From contig NZ_JAPFBJ010000001.1 of assembly GCF_030867385.1 (NCBI RefSeq), forward strand, positions 1 to 64,000: DNA of 64,000 nt. Reading direction: 5' to 3'. Below are positions 34,062 through 43,194 of the stretch, in pieces (positions within the stretch are counted from its first letter, which is position 1; the number at the start of each line of letters is the position of its first letter). The DNA comes from Sphingobium sp. DEHP117 (GTDB lineage: Bacteria > Pseudomonadota > Alphaproteobacteria > Sphingomonadales > Sphingomonadaceae). The position numbers and the translations under genes were made by a program. The notes under the pieces are model-generated. The model did no database searches. It worked only from the letters and a program-made list of their open reading frames with translations, and was not told the origin of the DNA.

Positions 34062-35258
34062 TTACTCGCCAAAGCCTCGCGGGGCGGCGTCGATCACGGA
34101 AAAGCCGGACGCGTCCACCTGTTGCACCTCCAGCGCGCGCTGGGCCACGCCATCGGAGCCGAAGCGAAAGGCGCCGTCGATCCCGGCGAACCCGCCCTTG
34201 TCCGTCAGGCGCGAGATGGGAAAGGCGCTGCCCGGCCGCCAATCCTGAGCGATGCGGACGGTGAGCAGCACCGCGTCATAACCCATGGCCGCCAGCCGGT
34301 ATGGCGCGGCGTTGAAGCGCGCGCGATATTTGGTGGCGAGCTGGCGGTAATAGGCGTCTGACACTGAGGCGAACCATGCGCCGCGCAGGGCCGGGCTGGT
34401 GGCGAGCGCGTTTTCCGTGTTCCACAGCTCCGTGCCGAGGATGCGCGCGGTGGCAGCGCCGCTCTTGCGCAGGATCGGCGCGGCCTGCATCGCGACGCGG
34501 CCGCCATCGGCGATCAGCACCGCCTCATAGTTTGCCGGTGGGCCGAGCTTCCTGATCGCGGCGGTGATGGCGCCGGGCGATCGGTCATAGTTTTGCATCG
34601 CGACGACGGTGCCGCCGCCCTGACGCACGGTGGCGAGCAGCGCGTTGCCGGTGCGCTCGCCATAAGCGCCGCCAGGCACCAGCGCCGCGAACTTGGTGAT
34701 GCCTTTGCCGCGCGCATAATCGACGACCCGCTCGACCGACTGCGCCGGGGTATAGCCCATGATGAAAACGCCGTTGCCGGCAACGCCCGTGTCGTTGGAG
34801 AAGCTGACGATCGGCACGCCCGCACGGCGCGCAGGGGCGGCGGCGGCGTTCGCGTCTTCGGCGGTCAGCGGCCCGAGGATCAGCTTGTTGCCGTCGTTGA
34901 TCGCGCTCGTCACCGCATTGGCGATGCCGCGCCCGGTGTCATAGGTGGTGATGCGCACGTTGGTCGCGTTCGTATCCAGCAACGCCAGCGTGGTGGCATT
35001 GGCGATCGACTGGCCGACGCCGGAGTTTGACCCGGTGAGCGGCACGAGCAAGGCGACGCGATGGCGTTCGCTGTCGGACGGCAGGCCGGGCTGCACCACC
35101 GGAGGCCTGGCCGGGCCGGTCACTTCCGGCCCCTTGCCGCGCGGGATCATCGTCTGGCACGCCGAGAGCAGAACCGCGCCCGCCACCACCATGAGTCGGG
35201 CCATGCCCCGCGCCCCGTTCCACAACTTCGCTTGCCGAAGGGCACCCGTCTCTGCCAT
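34062..35258 (-). CDS. Penicillin-binding protein activator, LpoA-like lipoprotein
   Basis: A 398-aa lipoprotein: signal sequence with lipobox LLSACQT (Cys about residue 34), then a periplasmic-binding-protein type I fold (VALLVPLTGSNSGVGQSIAN, ILGPLTAEDANAAAAPAR, PIVSFSNDTG, AMGYDAVLL). In alphaproteobacteria such LpoA-like proteins are encoded divergently from rsmI, as here (13-bp gap). It probably activates peptidoglycan synthases from the outer membrane; that is family knowledge, not shown. Confidence 0.88.
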   Translation of the reverse strand: MAETGALRQAKLWNGARGMARLMVVAGAVLLSACQTMIPRGKGPEVTGPARPPVVQPGLPSDSERHRVALLVPLTGSNSGVGQSIANATTLALLDTNATNVRITTYDTGRGIANAVTSAINDGNKLILGPLTAEDANAAAAPARRAGVPIVSFSNDTGVAGNGVFIMGYTPAQSVERVVDYARGKGITKFAALVPGGAYGERTGNALLATVRQGGGTVVAMQNYDRSPGAITAAIRKLGPPANYEAVLIADGGRVAMQAAPILRKSGAATARILGTELWNTENALATSPALRGAWFASVSDAYYRQLATKYRARFNAAPYRLAAMGYDAVLLTVRIAQDWRPGSAFPISRLTDKGGFAGIDGAFRFGSDGVAQRALEVQQVDASGFSVIDAAPRGFGE

Positions 35259-35271
35259 TGCACATCCTTAT

Positions 35272-36117
35272 ATGGTCGAACCACTTTCTCCGGGCCTTTA
35301 TATCGTGGCGGGGCCAATCGGCAACTTGTCTGATCTGACGCCCAGGGCGGCTCATATCCTCTGCAACGCCGATGTGGTGGCGGTGGAGGACAGCCGGGTG
35401 AGCGCGCGCCTGCTGCGCCATGCCGGGTCCGACCGGCCGATGCTGCCCTATCATGACCATAGCGACGAGGCGGTGCGGGCGAAGCTGGTGGCGCGGATGG
35501 GGCAGGAAGCGGTGGCGCTGTTGTCTGACGCGGGCACGCCGCTGATCTCCGACCCCGGCTATAAGCTGGTGCGCGATGCGCGCGCGGCGGGGCGCAGCGT
35601 GACGACCATTCCCGGCCCTTGCGCGGCGATAGCGGCGTTGACTTTATCCGGCCTGCCGACGGACCGTTTCCTGTTCATGGGCTTCCTGCCAGCCAAGGCG
35701 AAGGCGCGGGCCGATGCTCTCTCTGAGGTGGCGGGGCTGAGGGCGAGTCTGGTCTTCTATGAGAGCGGGCCGCGCCTTGCTGCTGCGCTGTCCGACATGG
35801 CGCTGGCTTTGGGGGAGGGGCGCGAGGCGTGTGTCGCGCGCGAGATCACAAAGCTGCATGAGGAAGCGCGCACCGGCACGCTGGCCGAGCTGGCGCGCGC
35901 TTATGCCGCCGCCGATGCGCCGCCCAAGGGCGAGATCGTGGTGGTGGTCGGCCCGCCGGGGGAGGCTCCGGCGGCCAGTGCGGATGATGCGGATGCGTTG
36001 TTGCGGGAGGCGCTGGAGCGCTTGCCCGTGGGCAGGGCGGCGAGCGAGGTGGCGAAGGCGACCGGGCTGGATCGGCGGGCGCTGTATGCCCGCGCGCTCG
36101 ATCTGAAGGCGGAATGA
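35272..36117 (+). CDS. rsmI: 16S rRNA (cytidine1402-2'-O)-methyltransferase RsmI
   Basis: A 281-aa tetrapyrrole-methylase-family enzyme: LYIVAGPIGNLSDLTPRA, VAVEDSRVSARLLRH, LLSDAGTPLISDPGYKLV, IPGPCAAIAALTLSGLPTD. ATG 35272 matches the family N-terminus; the frame extends far upstream only as antisense of the lipoprotein gene. The stop overlaps the yraN start (ATGA). Confidence 0.95.
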   Translation: MVEPLSPGLYIVAGPIGNLSDLTPRAAHILCNADVVAVEDSRVSARLLRHAGSDRPMLPYHDHSDEAVRAKLVARMGQEAVALLSDAGTPLISDPGYKLVRDARAAGRSVTTIPGPCAAIAALTLSGLPTDRFLFMGFLPAKAKARADALSEVAGLRASLVFYESGPRLAAALSDMALALGEGREACVAREITKLHEEARTGTLAELARAYAAADAPPKGEIVVVVGPPGEAPAASADDADALLREALERLPVGRAASEVAKATGLDRRALYARALDLKAE

Positions 36118-36476
36118 AGTCTCCCGCCCGCCTCGCCGCCGAAAAGCGCGGGCGGCAGGGCGAGCGCATCGCCGCCTGGTGGCTGCGGCTCAAGGGCTGG
36201 CAGATATTGGCGCGGCGGGTGAAAACGCGGGCAGGGGAGATCGACATCATCGCCCGGCGCGGCGGCCTCGTCATCTTCGTCGAGGTGAAGGCGCGCGCTA
36301 CCCCGGCGGAGCTGGACCTCGCGATCGACGAGCGGCGTCTGTCGCGCGTGGCCGCGGCGGCGGAAAGCGTGGCGCATGAGTATATGAAGGCGGGGGATGA
36401 TATGCAGATCGACGTGATCCTGCTTGCGCCCGGCCATAGGCCGCGCCATGTGACGAACGCTTATTTTGGAGGTTAG
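36114..36476 (+). CDS. yraN: YraN family protein (UPF0102)
   Basis: A 120-aa endonuclease-like-fold protein: RGRQGERIAAWWLRLKGW, RAGEIDIIARRGGLVIFVEV, KARA. The E-D-ExK-like residues resemble a PD-(D/E)XK core. Its place next to rsmI is conserved in many bacteria. Function uncertain, possibly DNA processing. Overlaps rsmI by 4 bases. Confidence 0.92.
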   Translation: MKSPARLAAEKRGRQGERIAAWWLRLKGWQILARRVKTRAGEIDIIARRGGLVIFVEVKARATPAELDLAIDERRLSRVAAAAESVAHEYMKAGDDMQIDVILLAPGHRPRHVTNAYFGG

Positions 36477-36480
36477 CCCG

Positions 36481-37428
36481 ATGCCCTTGAATGTCGCCGT
36501 GCAGATGGACCCGATGGAAGGGATCAAGATCGGCGGGGATTCGACCTTCGCCATCATGCTCAGCGCGCAGGCGCGCGGGCACAGGCTGTGGCATTATGAG
36601 GCACCGGCGCTGACGCTGCGCGACGGGCGGCTGATCGCGAAGGCGCGCCCTGTAACGGTGCGCCCGCAAGAGGGCGACCATTTCAGCTTTGGCGACTGGC
36701 AGAGCCTTGATCTTGGCCGCGATGTCGATGTGGTGCTGATGCGGCAGGACCCGCCGTTCGACTTGAGCTATATTACCGCGACGCATTTGCTGGAGCGGAT
36801 CGAGGGCGAGACTTTGGTGGTGAACAACCCGGCGTCCGTCCGCAATGCGCCGGAAAAGCTGTTCGTGCTCGATTATGCGCGCTTCATGCCGCCGACGATG
36901 ATCACGCGGGATTTGGCCGAAGTGAAAAGCTTCCTCGCCGAGCATGGAGAGATCGTCGTCAAGCCGCTCTATGGCAATGCGGGCAATGCGGTGTTTCGCG
37001 TCGGGGCGGATGGCGCGAACCTTTCCGCGCTGGTCGAGCTGTTCAATGCGAGCTGGGTCGAGCCGTTCATGGTGCAGGCGTTCATCCCGGCTGTAGCCAA
37101 GGGCGACAAGCGCATCGTGCTGGTCGATGGCGAGGTGGCGGGCGCGATCAACCGAATACCGGGGCAGGGCGAAATCCGCTCCAACCTCGCGGTCGGCGGG
37201 TCAGCCGCCAAGACCGAGCTGACCGAGCGGGAGCGCGAAATCTGCGCGGCGCTAGGCCCGGAGCTGAAAAAGCGCGGGCTGCTGTTCGTCGGCATCGACG
37301 TGATCGGCGGCGAGTGGCTGACGGAGATCAACGTCACGTCTCCTACGGGGATCGTCTCCATCGACGCGTTCAACGGCACCGACACCGGCGCGATGATATG
37401 GGACGCGATCGAGGCGAAGATCGTTTGA
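36481..37428 (+). CDS. gshB: Glutathione synthetase
   Basis: A 315-aa ATP-grasp ligase that joins gamma-glutamylcysteine and glycine. Motifs: VAVQMDPMEGIKIGGDSTF, VLMRQDPPFDLSYI, VVKPLYGNAGNAVFRV, KGDKRIVLVDGEVAGAINR, LTEINVTSPTG. Start at 36481, 4 bp after yraN, so rsmI-yraN-gshB is probably one operon. Confidence 0.96.
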   Translation: MPLNVAVQMDPMEGIKIGGDSTFAIMLSAQARGHRLWHYEAPALTLRDGRLIAKARPVTVRPQEGDHFSFGDWQSLDLGRDVDVVLMRQDPPFDLSYITATHLLERIEGETLVVNNPASVRNAPEKLFVLDYARFMPPTMITRDLAEVKSFLAEHGEIVVKPLYGNAGNAVFRVGADGANLSALVELFNASWVEPFMVQAFIPAVAKGDKRIVLVDGEVAGAINRIPGQGEIRSNLAVGGSAAKTELTEREREICAALGPELKKRGLLFVGIDVIGGEWLTEINVTSPTGIVSIDAFNGTDTGAMIWDAIEAKIV

Positions 37429-37469
37429 GGGCTACGGCTCCAAAAGGCCGCATGTGCGTTGTGTGATGC

Positions 37470-38246
37470 ATGAAAATCTTCCTCGAAGCCTGGCTGGACT
37501 ATTATTTTGCCGAGCCGACCGAAATTCTCCTGCAAATCGAAGCCGCCGCAATCCCTGAGCAGATGCTGACGAACAACTTCCTCGCCACTTCGGAAACGCC
37601 GCATTTCGCCCGCGTGCCCGCGCACAATGCGATCGGCGAGCGTATATGGCTGCGGCATCAGGGCCAGCTCACAGTCGATTATCGTGCCACGGTGGATATC
37701 CGTCGCATCGTCGCCGACATCGCCACGCTCGACAAGGTCGAGGTGCACCGACTTCCCGGCGAGACGGTGGAGTATATGCTGCCCTCGCTCTATTGCCCCG
37801 CGCTCAAATTCAGCAATTTCGTAGAAGCGGAGTTCGCCGGTCTCGATGGTGGGCACAAGGTCGCCGCCATGCGGGACTGGATATATCGCCATATCCGGTA
37901 TGAGCCGGGGGCGAGCGACAGCGAAACCACCGCGCTCGATACGTTCGTCACCCGACAGGGCATTTGCCGCGACTTTGCCCATCTGATGATAACGCTGGTG
38001 CGTGCGGCGGGTATTCCCGCGCGTATCGCCAGCGTTTATGCGCTGGGCGTAACGCCGCAGGACTTCCACGCCGTGGCGGAGGTTTTTCTCGGTGGGGAGT
38101 GGCACCTTGTCGACCCTACCGGGATGGCAGATGAGGGCGCGATGGCGAAAATCGGCGTGGGGCGCGACGCGGCGGACGTCGCATTTCTCACGGCTTACGG
38201 TTTCGCGCAGATGAACCAGCAGCGCGTACAGGTGACGGCGGCCTGA
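37470..38246 (+). CDS. Transglutaminase-like cysteine protease family protein
   Basis: A 258-aa protein with a beta-rich N-terminus and a transglutaminase core. The triad is visible: Cys166 in QGICRDFAHLM, His200 in DFHAVAEVFL, Asp215 in LVDPTGMA. No signal peptide, so cytoplasmic. Such proteins are common in alphaproteobacteria; substrate unknown. It follows gshB with a 41-bp gap and dedA follows 4 bp after it. Confidence 0.88.
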   Translation: MKIFLEAWLDYYFAEPTEILLQIEAAAIPEQMLTNNFLATSETPHFARVPAHNAIGERIWLRHQGQLTVDYRATVDIRRIVADIATLDKVEVHRLPGETVEYMLPSLYCPALKFSNFVEAEFAGLDGGHKVAAMRDWIYRHIRYEPGASDSETTALDTFVTRQGICRDFAHLMITLVRAAGIPARIASVYALGVTPQDFHAVAEVFLGGEWHLVDPTGMADEGAMAKIGVGRDAADVAFLTAYGFAQMNQQRVQVTAA

Positions 38247-38250
38247 CCTT

Positions 38251-38862
38251 ATGGCATCCATGACCGACTGGGTAATCCATCTGATCGACGGCGGCGGCTA
38301 TTGGGGCATCGCGCTGCTGATGGTGCTGGAAAATGTCTTTCCGCCGATCCCGTCCGAACTCATCATGGGTATTGGCGGCATCCGCGTGGGGCAGGGGCGG
38401 ATGGAGATGATCCCGCTGTTGATCGCGGGGACGGTGGGCACCACGATCGGCAATATTCCGTGGTACCTGCTGGGCTACACCCTTGGAATGGAACGGCTGC
38501 GTCCCTTTGTGAAACGGTTCGGCCGTTTCATGACGCTTGATTGGCACACGATCACGCATCTCAACCGGCTGTTCGCCAGCCATGGCGAGAAAATCGTGTT
38601 CGTAATCCGCTTTATGCCCGCCTTCCGCACGATCGTTTCGCTGCCCGCAGGGATATTTCGCATGCACCCGATGCGCTTCCTGATCTGGACGGCGGCGGGC
38701 TCGACGATCTGGAACATCATTCTCGCGAGCGCGGGCTATTTTATGGGCGCGCACTTCAAGCGGATCGACGATTATCTCGGGCCGCTGGCGACGGCGACGC
38801 TGGCGTTCGGGTTGCTGTGGTTCGTGTGGCGGCTGATCCGCTGGAAGCCGAAGGAGGAGTGA
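38251..38862 (+). CDS. DedA family membrane protein
   Basis: A 203-aa inner-membrane protein with about five hydrophobic segments. Family motifs: LENVFPPIPSELIM, GTTIGNIPWYLLGYTLG and FVIRFMPAFRTIVSLPAGIF. DedA/VTT-fold proteins are linked to lipid-carrier or phospholipid translocation and membrane-potential homeostasis. ATG 38251 lies 4 bp after the preceding gene. Confidence 0.92.
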   Translation: MASMTDWVIHLIDGGGYWGIALLMVLENVFPPIPSELIMGIGGIRVGQGRMEMIPLLIAGTVGTTIGNIPWYLLGYTLGMERLRPFVKRFGRFMTLDWHTITHLNRLFASHGEKIVFVIRFMPAFRTIVSLPAGIFRMHPMRFLIWTAAGSTIWNIILASAGYFMGAHFKRIDDYLGPLATATLAFGLLWFVWRLIRWKPKEE

Positions 38863-38883
38863 GCGGGGAGCTAAGCCCTCATC

Positions 38884-39387
38884 TTAAACAGCTATTAGCC
38901 GGTGATGATTTTTTCGCTGGCGCTTTTTCTGCGACGCCAGTTGCATCGTTCTAAGCAATGGATAAGTGCTTGGAACGGCACTTTTATCAGGTGATAAAAG
39001 GCTCAAGCGATCCATAATATCGGAAACAAGATCACACACCCATATCAGTCTTCCGCCCCCGATTTCAGACTTCTGTCCCCCACCGAACTGGAGCAACACG
39101 ATTTGATCAAGTTCTGCGTCTGAATGTAGTCCATAGAAAAGTTCCGGAACGTATTTTCTGCCCTGTTCCAGTTTTCGTGTGAACCGCGCTTCACGCTTTT
39201 CCCAAGTGAGGGCATCAAGCGAGCATTCTATATGTATGAGGTGGTTGCGGTTGGGATGAAAGCCAACCACGTCGAGTTCACCGTCATACCCTCCGTTGGA
39301 ACGGCGACCAACGAGAACGGACTTTCTGACGAAATATCCATTATATTCAAGCCATTCCGCAACTAGATCTTCCAAATGATTGCTCAT
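38884..39387 (-). CDS. Hypothetical protein with possible PD-(D/E)XK nuclease fold
   Basis: A 167-aa protein. The N-terminus LEDLVAEWLEYNGYFVRKSV, then YDGELDVVGFHPNRNHLIHIECSLD, looks like the E...D...E-x-[K/S] core of Mrr/restriction-type nucleases, but the last Lys is Ser here, so activity is uncertain. The C-terminus is basic (QKKRQRKNHHRL). ATG 39387 follows a ggggga Shine-Dalgarno. A longer frame to 39894 is the xerC gene out of phase. It is less GC-rich than xerC just upstream and may be a later addition to the operon end. Confidence 0.65.
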   Translation of the reverse strand: MSNHLEDLVAEWLEYNGYFVRKSVLVGRRSNGGYDGELDVVGFHPNRNHLIHIECSLDALTWEKREARFTRKLEQGRKYVPELFYGLHSDAELDQIVLLQFGGGQKSEIGGGRLIWVCDLVSDIMDRLSLLSPDKSAVPSTYPLLRTMQLASQKKRQRKNHHRLIAV

Positions 39388-39398
39388 AGTTCCCCCGT

Positions 39399-40295
39399 TT
39401 ACGCCCTTGGATGGGCGTTGCGATAGACGTCTAGCAGGTGGGCGGCGTCGACATGGGTGTAGATTTGTGTGGAGCTGAGGCTCGCGTGGCCGAGCAGTTC
39501 CTGTAGCGCGCGCAGGTCCGCGCCGCGCCCGAGGAGATGCGTGGCGAAGCTGTGGCGCAGGGCGTGGGGGCTGGTGCGCTCCGGCAGTTGCAGCCGCCGC
39601 CGCGCCTCCCGCACTGCCTTGCGGATGATCGCGGGGTCGAGCGGCCCGCCGCGCGCGCCACGGAACAGCGGCTCGGCCTTGCCGGTGCCATAAGGGCAGA
39701 GCGCGGCATATTCGGCCAAGGCTTCGCGCACTTGAGGGAGCAGCGGCACGATCCGCGTCTTGCCGCGCTTGCCGGTGATGCGGATGGTCTCGCCCGCCGG
39801 AACATCGCCCCCGGTGAGCGAAAGCGCCTCTGAGATGCGCAGGCCCGCGCCATAGAGCAGCAGCAGCACCGCCCAGTTGCGCGCGGCAATCCACGGCTCG
39901 GCGGCATTTTCGGCCACATCCTCGCCGAGCGCGATGACATCGTCCGGGCTGACCGGGCGGGGCACGCCTTTCTTGACGCGCGGGCCGCGTATCGGCGGCA
40001 CGGCGGCGTCCTCTCCGCCTGCGAAGGCGAGGAAGGCGCGGATGGCGGACAATTCCCGCGCGGTCGAGGCATTGCCGAGGCCTTCAGCGCGCCGCTGGGC
40101 GAGGAAAGCGCGCAGGTCTGTTGCGGGCAGGGCGGCGAGGGTTTTGGAGGAAGGAACTGCGCCCTGATGGCGGGCGAGAAAGCCCAGCAGCCGCTCCGCA
40201 CTCGCGATATAGGCGCGCACCGTGTGGGCGGAGCGGCGACGCTCTGTCGAGAGATGCCGGTGCCATGCGGCGAGCAGGGGGTTAAGGCCGTTCAT
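39399..40295 (-). CDS. xerC: Tyrosine recombinase XerC
   Basis: A 298-aa recombinase that resolves chromosome dimers at dif with XerD. N-terminal SAM-like domain (HLSTERRRSAHTVRAYIAS); catalytic motifs GAGLRISEALSL, SPHALRHSFATHLL and LLGHASLSSTQIYTHV. Normal length. It lies 8 bp after hemW in the rph-rdgB-hemW-xerC run. Confidence 0.93.
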   Translation of the reverse strand: MNGLNPLLAAWHRHLSTERRRSAHTVRAYIASAERLLGFLARHQGAVPSSKTLAALPATDLRAFLAQRRAEGLGNASTARELSAIRAFLAFAGGEDAAVPPIRGPRVKKGVPRPVSPDDVIALGEDVAENAAEPWIAARNWAVLLLLYGAGLRISEALSLTGGDVPAGETIRITGKRGKTRIVPLLPQVREALAEYAALCPYGTGKAEPLFRGARGGPLDPAIIRKAVREARRRLQLPERTSPHALRHSFATHLLGRGADLRALQELLGHASLSSTQIYTHVDAAHLLDVYRNAHPRA

Positions 40296-40303
40296 GACCC
40301 AAG

Positions 40304-41563
40304 TTATACCACAATCTGCGGCAGGATGGCATCGAGTAGCAACATGCCTGCAGGCGTGACAGCGAGGCGGGGGCCGTCGGCGTGCAGCAGGCCGTGACCG
40401 GTCAGGCGCGCCACTGCCGCGTTATCGATCATCGCGTTGGCATCGAGGCCGAGGCGGGCGGAGAGGGCGGCGATGTCTATCCCCTCCGCCAGCCGCAGCC
40501 CCATCATCAGCGCCTCGCGCGCCTGATCCTCAGGCGCGAGTGGCGTTTCGGCTTGCGCGCCGTGCCCGTTGCGCGCGACAGCGGCGAGCCAGTTTTCCGG
40601 CTTTTTGTGGCGCTGGGTCGCGCTGGTTCTGGTTGGTGATCGGTTCCAGCCCGCTCCCCCTCCCAACCCCCCGATATGGTATCCTATGGGAGGTTGGAAG
40701 GGGGAGTGGGCTGGTGAGGCATCCAGACGAAAAGGCCGCCGCCCGTGCGCGCCGGGGCCGATGCCGACATAATCCTGATAGCGCCAATAGGCGAGGTTAT
40801 GGCGGCTCTCCTCACCCGCGCGGGCGTGGTTGCTCACCTCATAGGCGGGGATGCCCGCCTGCGCCGCCAGTTCCTGCGTTGCTTCATAGAGATCGGCGGC
40901 ATGATCGGCGTCCAGCGGCGTGAAATCGCCTTGACGGACCAGGGTTTCGAAGCGGGTGCCCGGCTCTATCGTGAGCTGATAGAGCGAGAGGTGCGAGGTC
41001 TGGCGGGCGAGCGCGGCCTTGAGCTGTGCCTGCCATTGCGTGAGGCTCTGACCGGGCAGGGCGTAGATCAGGTCGAAGCTAACCCTTGCGAACGTGCTTT
41101 GCGCGACATCGAGCGCGGTATGCGCCTCGCTTGCATCATGGGCGCGACCGAGGAAGCGCAAGGCATCCGCCTCGAACGACTGGATGCCCAATGACACGCG
41201 GTTGACGCCAGCCGCCGCGAGGTCGGCAAAGCGGGCGACCTCTACGCTGTTGGGGTTCGCCTCCAGCGTGATCTCTATATCGTCCGCGAACGTCCAGTGC
41301 CGCCCCGCCGCCGCGATGAGATCCGCGACGAGAGCGGGCGGCATCAGGCTGGGCGTGCCGCCGCCGAAGAAGATCGAGCCGAGGACGCGCGGGCCGGTCT
41401 GCGCTGCTTCATAGGCCATGTCCGCCAGCAGCGCCGCGCGCCATGCGCCCACGTCCACGCTCTCACGCACATGGCTGTTGAAATCGCAATAGGGGCATTT
41501 GGAAGCGCAGAACGGCCAGTGGATGTAGAGGGCCAGGGGAGCTGGGCGCATTTTATGGGTCAT
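40304..41563 (-). CDS. hemW: HemW-type radical SAM protein with in-frame repeat insertion
   Basis: A 419-aa HemW (heme chaperone, formerly CPDH-like). The radical-SAM cluster motif is CASKCPYC (Cys19, 23, 26) after IHWPF; IFFGGGTPSLM, LEANPNSVE, GIQSFEADALRFLGRAH and YVGIGPGAHGRR follow, and the C-terminal winged-helix part is intact. Residues 283-308 are encoded by a 76-bp palindromic element (40641-40716). The protein is about 30 residues longer than the family norm of about 380-390, and the extra part lies between GAHGRR and RHKKPENWLAAV. The frame is open, so the product is probably still made. Confidence 0.92.
   Translation of the reverse strand: MTHKMRPAPLALYIHWPFCASKCPYCDFNSHVRESVDVGAWRAALLADMAYEAAQTGPRVLGSIFFGGGTPSLMPPALVADLIAAAGRHWTFADDIEITLEANPNSVEVARFADLAAAGVNRVSLGIQSFEADALRFLGRAHDASEAHTALDVAQSTFARVSFDLIYALPGQSLTQWQAQLKAALARQTSHLSLYQLTIEPGTRFETLVRQGDFTPLDADHAADLYEATQELAAQAGIPAYEVSNHARAGEESRHNLAYWRYQDYVGIGPGAHGRRPFRLDASPAHSPFQPPIGYHIGGLGGGAGWNRSPTRTSATQRHKKPENWLAAVARNGHGAQAETPLAPEDQAREALMMGLRLAEGIDIAALSARLGLDANAMIDNAAVARLTGHGLLHADGPRLAVTPAGMLLLDAILPQIVV
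40641..40716. repeat. 76-bp palindromic element, copy A, inside hemW
   Basis: Starts cggttccagcccgctccccc and ends gagtgggctggtg; 72 of 76 bases match copy B at 41584-41659. It forms the same long hairpin as copy B but with a G-T wobble and mismatches. It is read in frame as residues 283-308 of HemW. Confidence 0.85.
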
Positions 41564-41583
41564 TCTTACAGAATGACCATTCG

Positions 41584-41659
41584 CGGTTCCAGCCCTCTCC
41601 CCCTCCCAACCTCCCGATATGGTATCCTATGGGAGGTTGGGAGGGGGAGAGGGCTGGTG
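41584..41659. repeat. 76-bp palindromic element, copy B, between rdgB and hemW
   Basis: A perfect 27-bp stem: the left arm starts ccagccctctccccctccca, the right arm is its exact reverse complement, and the loop of about 15 nt reads gatatggtatcctat. It lies in the 115-bp gap between hemW (start 41563) and rdgB (end 41679). It could attenuate or stabilise the polycistronic mRNA. Confidence 0.85.
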
Positions 41660-41678
41660 CGGTAATCCATGAAAACTC

Positions 41679-42281
41679 TCAGAAAACCGCCTCCACCAAT
41701 TGCCGGAAGGCGTCGGCGCGGTGGCTCATCGCGTGCTTGGCGGCGGGGTCCATCTCCGCGAAGGTGATGGCGTGGCCTTGCGGAACGAAGATCGGGTCGT
41801 AGCCGAAGCCTTTCTCCCCGCGCGGCGGCCAGACGAGGCTGCCATCCACGCGGCCCTCGAAGCTTTCCACATGACCGTCCGGCCAGGCGAGGCTCAATGC
41901 GCAGATGAAATGCGCGTCACGCGGGGCGTCCGGGCCTACTGCTTCGAGCGCTTGGTGGATCTTGGCCATGGCGAGCGAGAAGTCTTTGGTCTCCCCCGCC
42001 CAGCGCGCGGAATAGATGCCGGGGTCGCCGCCCAGGGCCGAAACGCAGAGGCCGCTGTCGTCCGCCAGAGCGGGCAGGCCGGATGCTGTCGCCGAGGCCA
42101 GAGCCTTGAGCTCGGCATTCGCGATGAAGGTGGTGCCTGTTTCCTCCGGCTCGGGCAGGCCGAGCGCGCCTGCGGACACCGGCTCCATGCCGTGCGGGCC
42201 GAGCAGCTCTGCAATCTCGCGCACCTTGCCCGCATTGTGGCTGGCGATCACCAGCCTGCCGGGGGAGAGCTTTCTGCTCAA
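41679..42281 (-). CDS. rdgB: dITP/XTP pyrophosphatase RdgB
   Basis: A 200-aa HAM1/RdgB-family enzyme that removes non-canonical purine nucleotides. Motifs: [54 protein letters not shown] and [15 protein letters not shown]. The ATG overlaps the rph stop by 4 bases. Confidence 0.95.
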   Translation of the reverse strand: MSRKLSPGRLVIASHNAGKVREIAELLGPHGMEPVSAGALGLPEPEETGTTFIANAELKALASATASGLPALADDSGLCVSALGGDPGIYSARWAGETKDFSLAMAKIHQALEAVGPDAPRDAHFICALSLAWPDGHVESFEGRVDGSLVWPPRGEKGFGYDPIFVPQGHAITFAEMDPAAKHAMSHRADAFRQLVEAVF

Positions 42282-42994
42282 CGGCCGGTCGCCTTTCTCT
42301 GCGCCGCGAAAATCTCTGCGCAGCCGATGCGCGCGAGGCGCAGCAGGCGCAACAGCTCCTCCTCGTCGAACGTCGCGCCTTCGGCGGTTGCCTGCACCTC
42401 GGCGAGCTTGCCGTCACCGGTCAGCACGAAATTGGCGTCGGCTTCTGCCGAGCTGTCCTCGACATAATCGAGATCGAGCACGGGCGTGCCGCCATGGATG
42501 CCGCAGCTCACCGCCGCGACCTGCGTGATGATGGGGTCGCTCTTGAGCGCGCCGGACGCCAGCAGCTTGTCTACCGCGATGCGCAGCGCCACCCATGCGC
42601 CGGAGATGGAGGCGGTGCGCGTGCCGCCGTCGGCCTGAATCACGTCGCAGTCGAGCGTGATCTGCCGCTCGCCCAGTGCTTTCAAGTCCACGATCGAGCG
42701 GAGCGACCGGCCGATGAGGCGCTGGATTTCCTGCGTCCGGCCAGACTGTTTGCCCTTCGCGGCCTCGCGGCTGCCGCGCGTGTGCGTGGCGCGGGGGAGC
42801 ATGCCATATTCGGCCGTGATCCACCCCTCGCCCTTGCCGCGCATGAAGGGGGGAACCTTCTCCTCGATGCTGGCGGTGCAGAGCACGCGGGTGTCGCCGA
42901 AGCTGACCAGGCAGCTGCCCTCGGCATGGCGGGTGAACCCCGGCTCGATGGCTATGCCACGCATTTGATCGGGGGAGCGGCCTGAAGGGCGCAT
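42278..42994 (-). CDS. rph: Ribonuclease PH
   Basis: A 238-aa phosphorolytic exoribonuclease that trims tRNA 3' ends. Motifs: [75 protein letters not shown]. Full length, first in the rph-rdgB-hemW-xerC run. Confidence 0.96.
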   Translation of the reverse strand: MRPSGRSPDQMRGIAIEPGFTRHAEGSCLVSFGDTRVLCTASIEEKVPPFMRGKGEGWITAEYGMLPRATHTRGSREAAKGKQSGRTQEIQRLIGRSLRSIVDLKALGERQITLDCDVIQADGGTRTASISGAWVALRIAVDKLLASGALKSDPIITQVAAVSCGIHGGTPVLDLDYVEDSSAEADANFVLTGDGKLAEVQATAEGATFDEEELLRLLRLARIGCAEIFAAQRKATGR

Positions 42995-43194
42995 GCTGGA
43001 ACCTTTCTCTCAAGTGCTATTGGTCGGGCTGTCGCTTATGCAGCAAGCGCGGCGGGCACAAGCGGATTCAGCCCAACGCGCGCCAGCTTCAGCTCAACCA
43101 AACGCGTTTCGGCTCACCGATCTGGCGTTTCTGTCCGTCGCGCCACGACAGGCCGGGCATGAACAATTCCGGATTTGCGCGTGTTAACTCCATC

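Noticed and set aside
34945..35271. Long N-terminal extension of rsmI
   Set aside because: It lies fully antisense to the lipoprotein gene; the RsmI family N-terminus begins at 35272.
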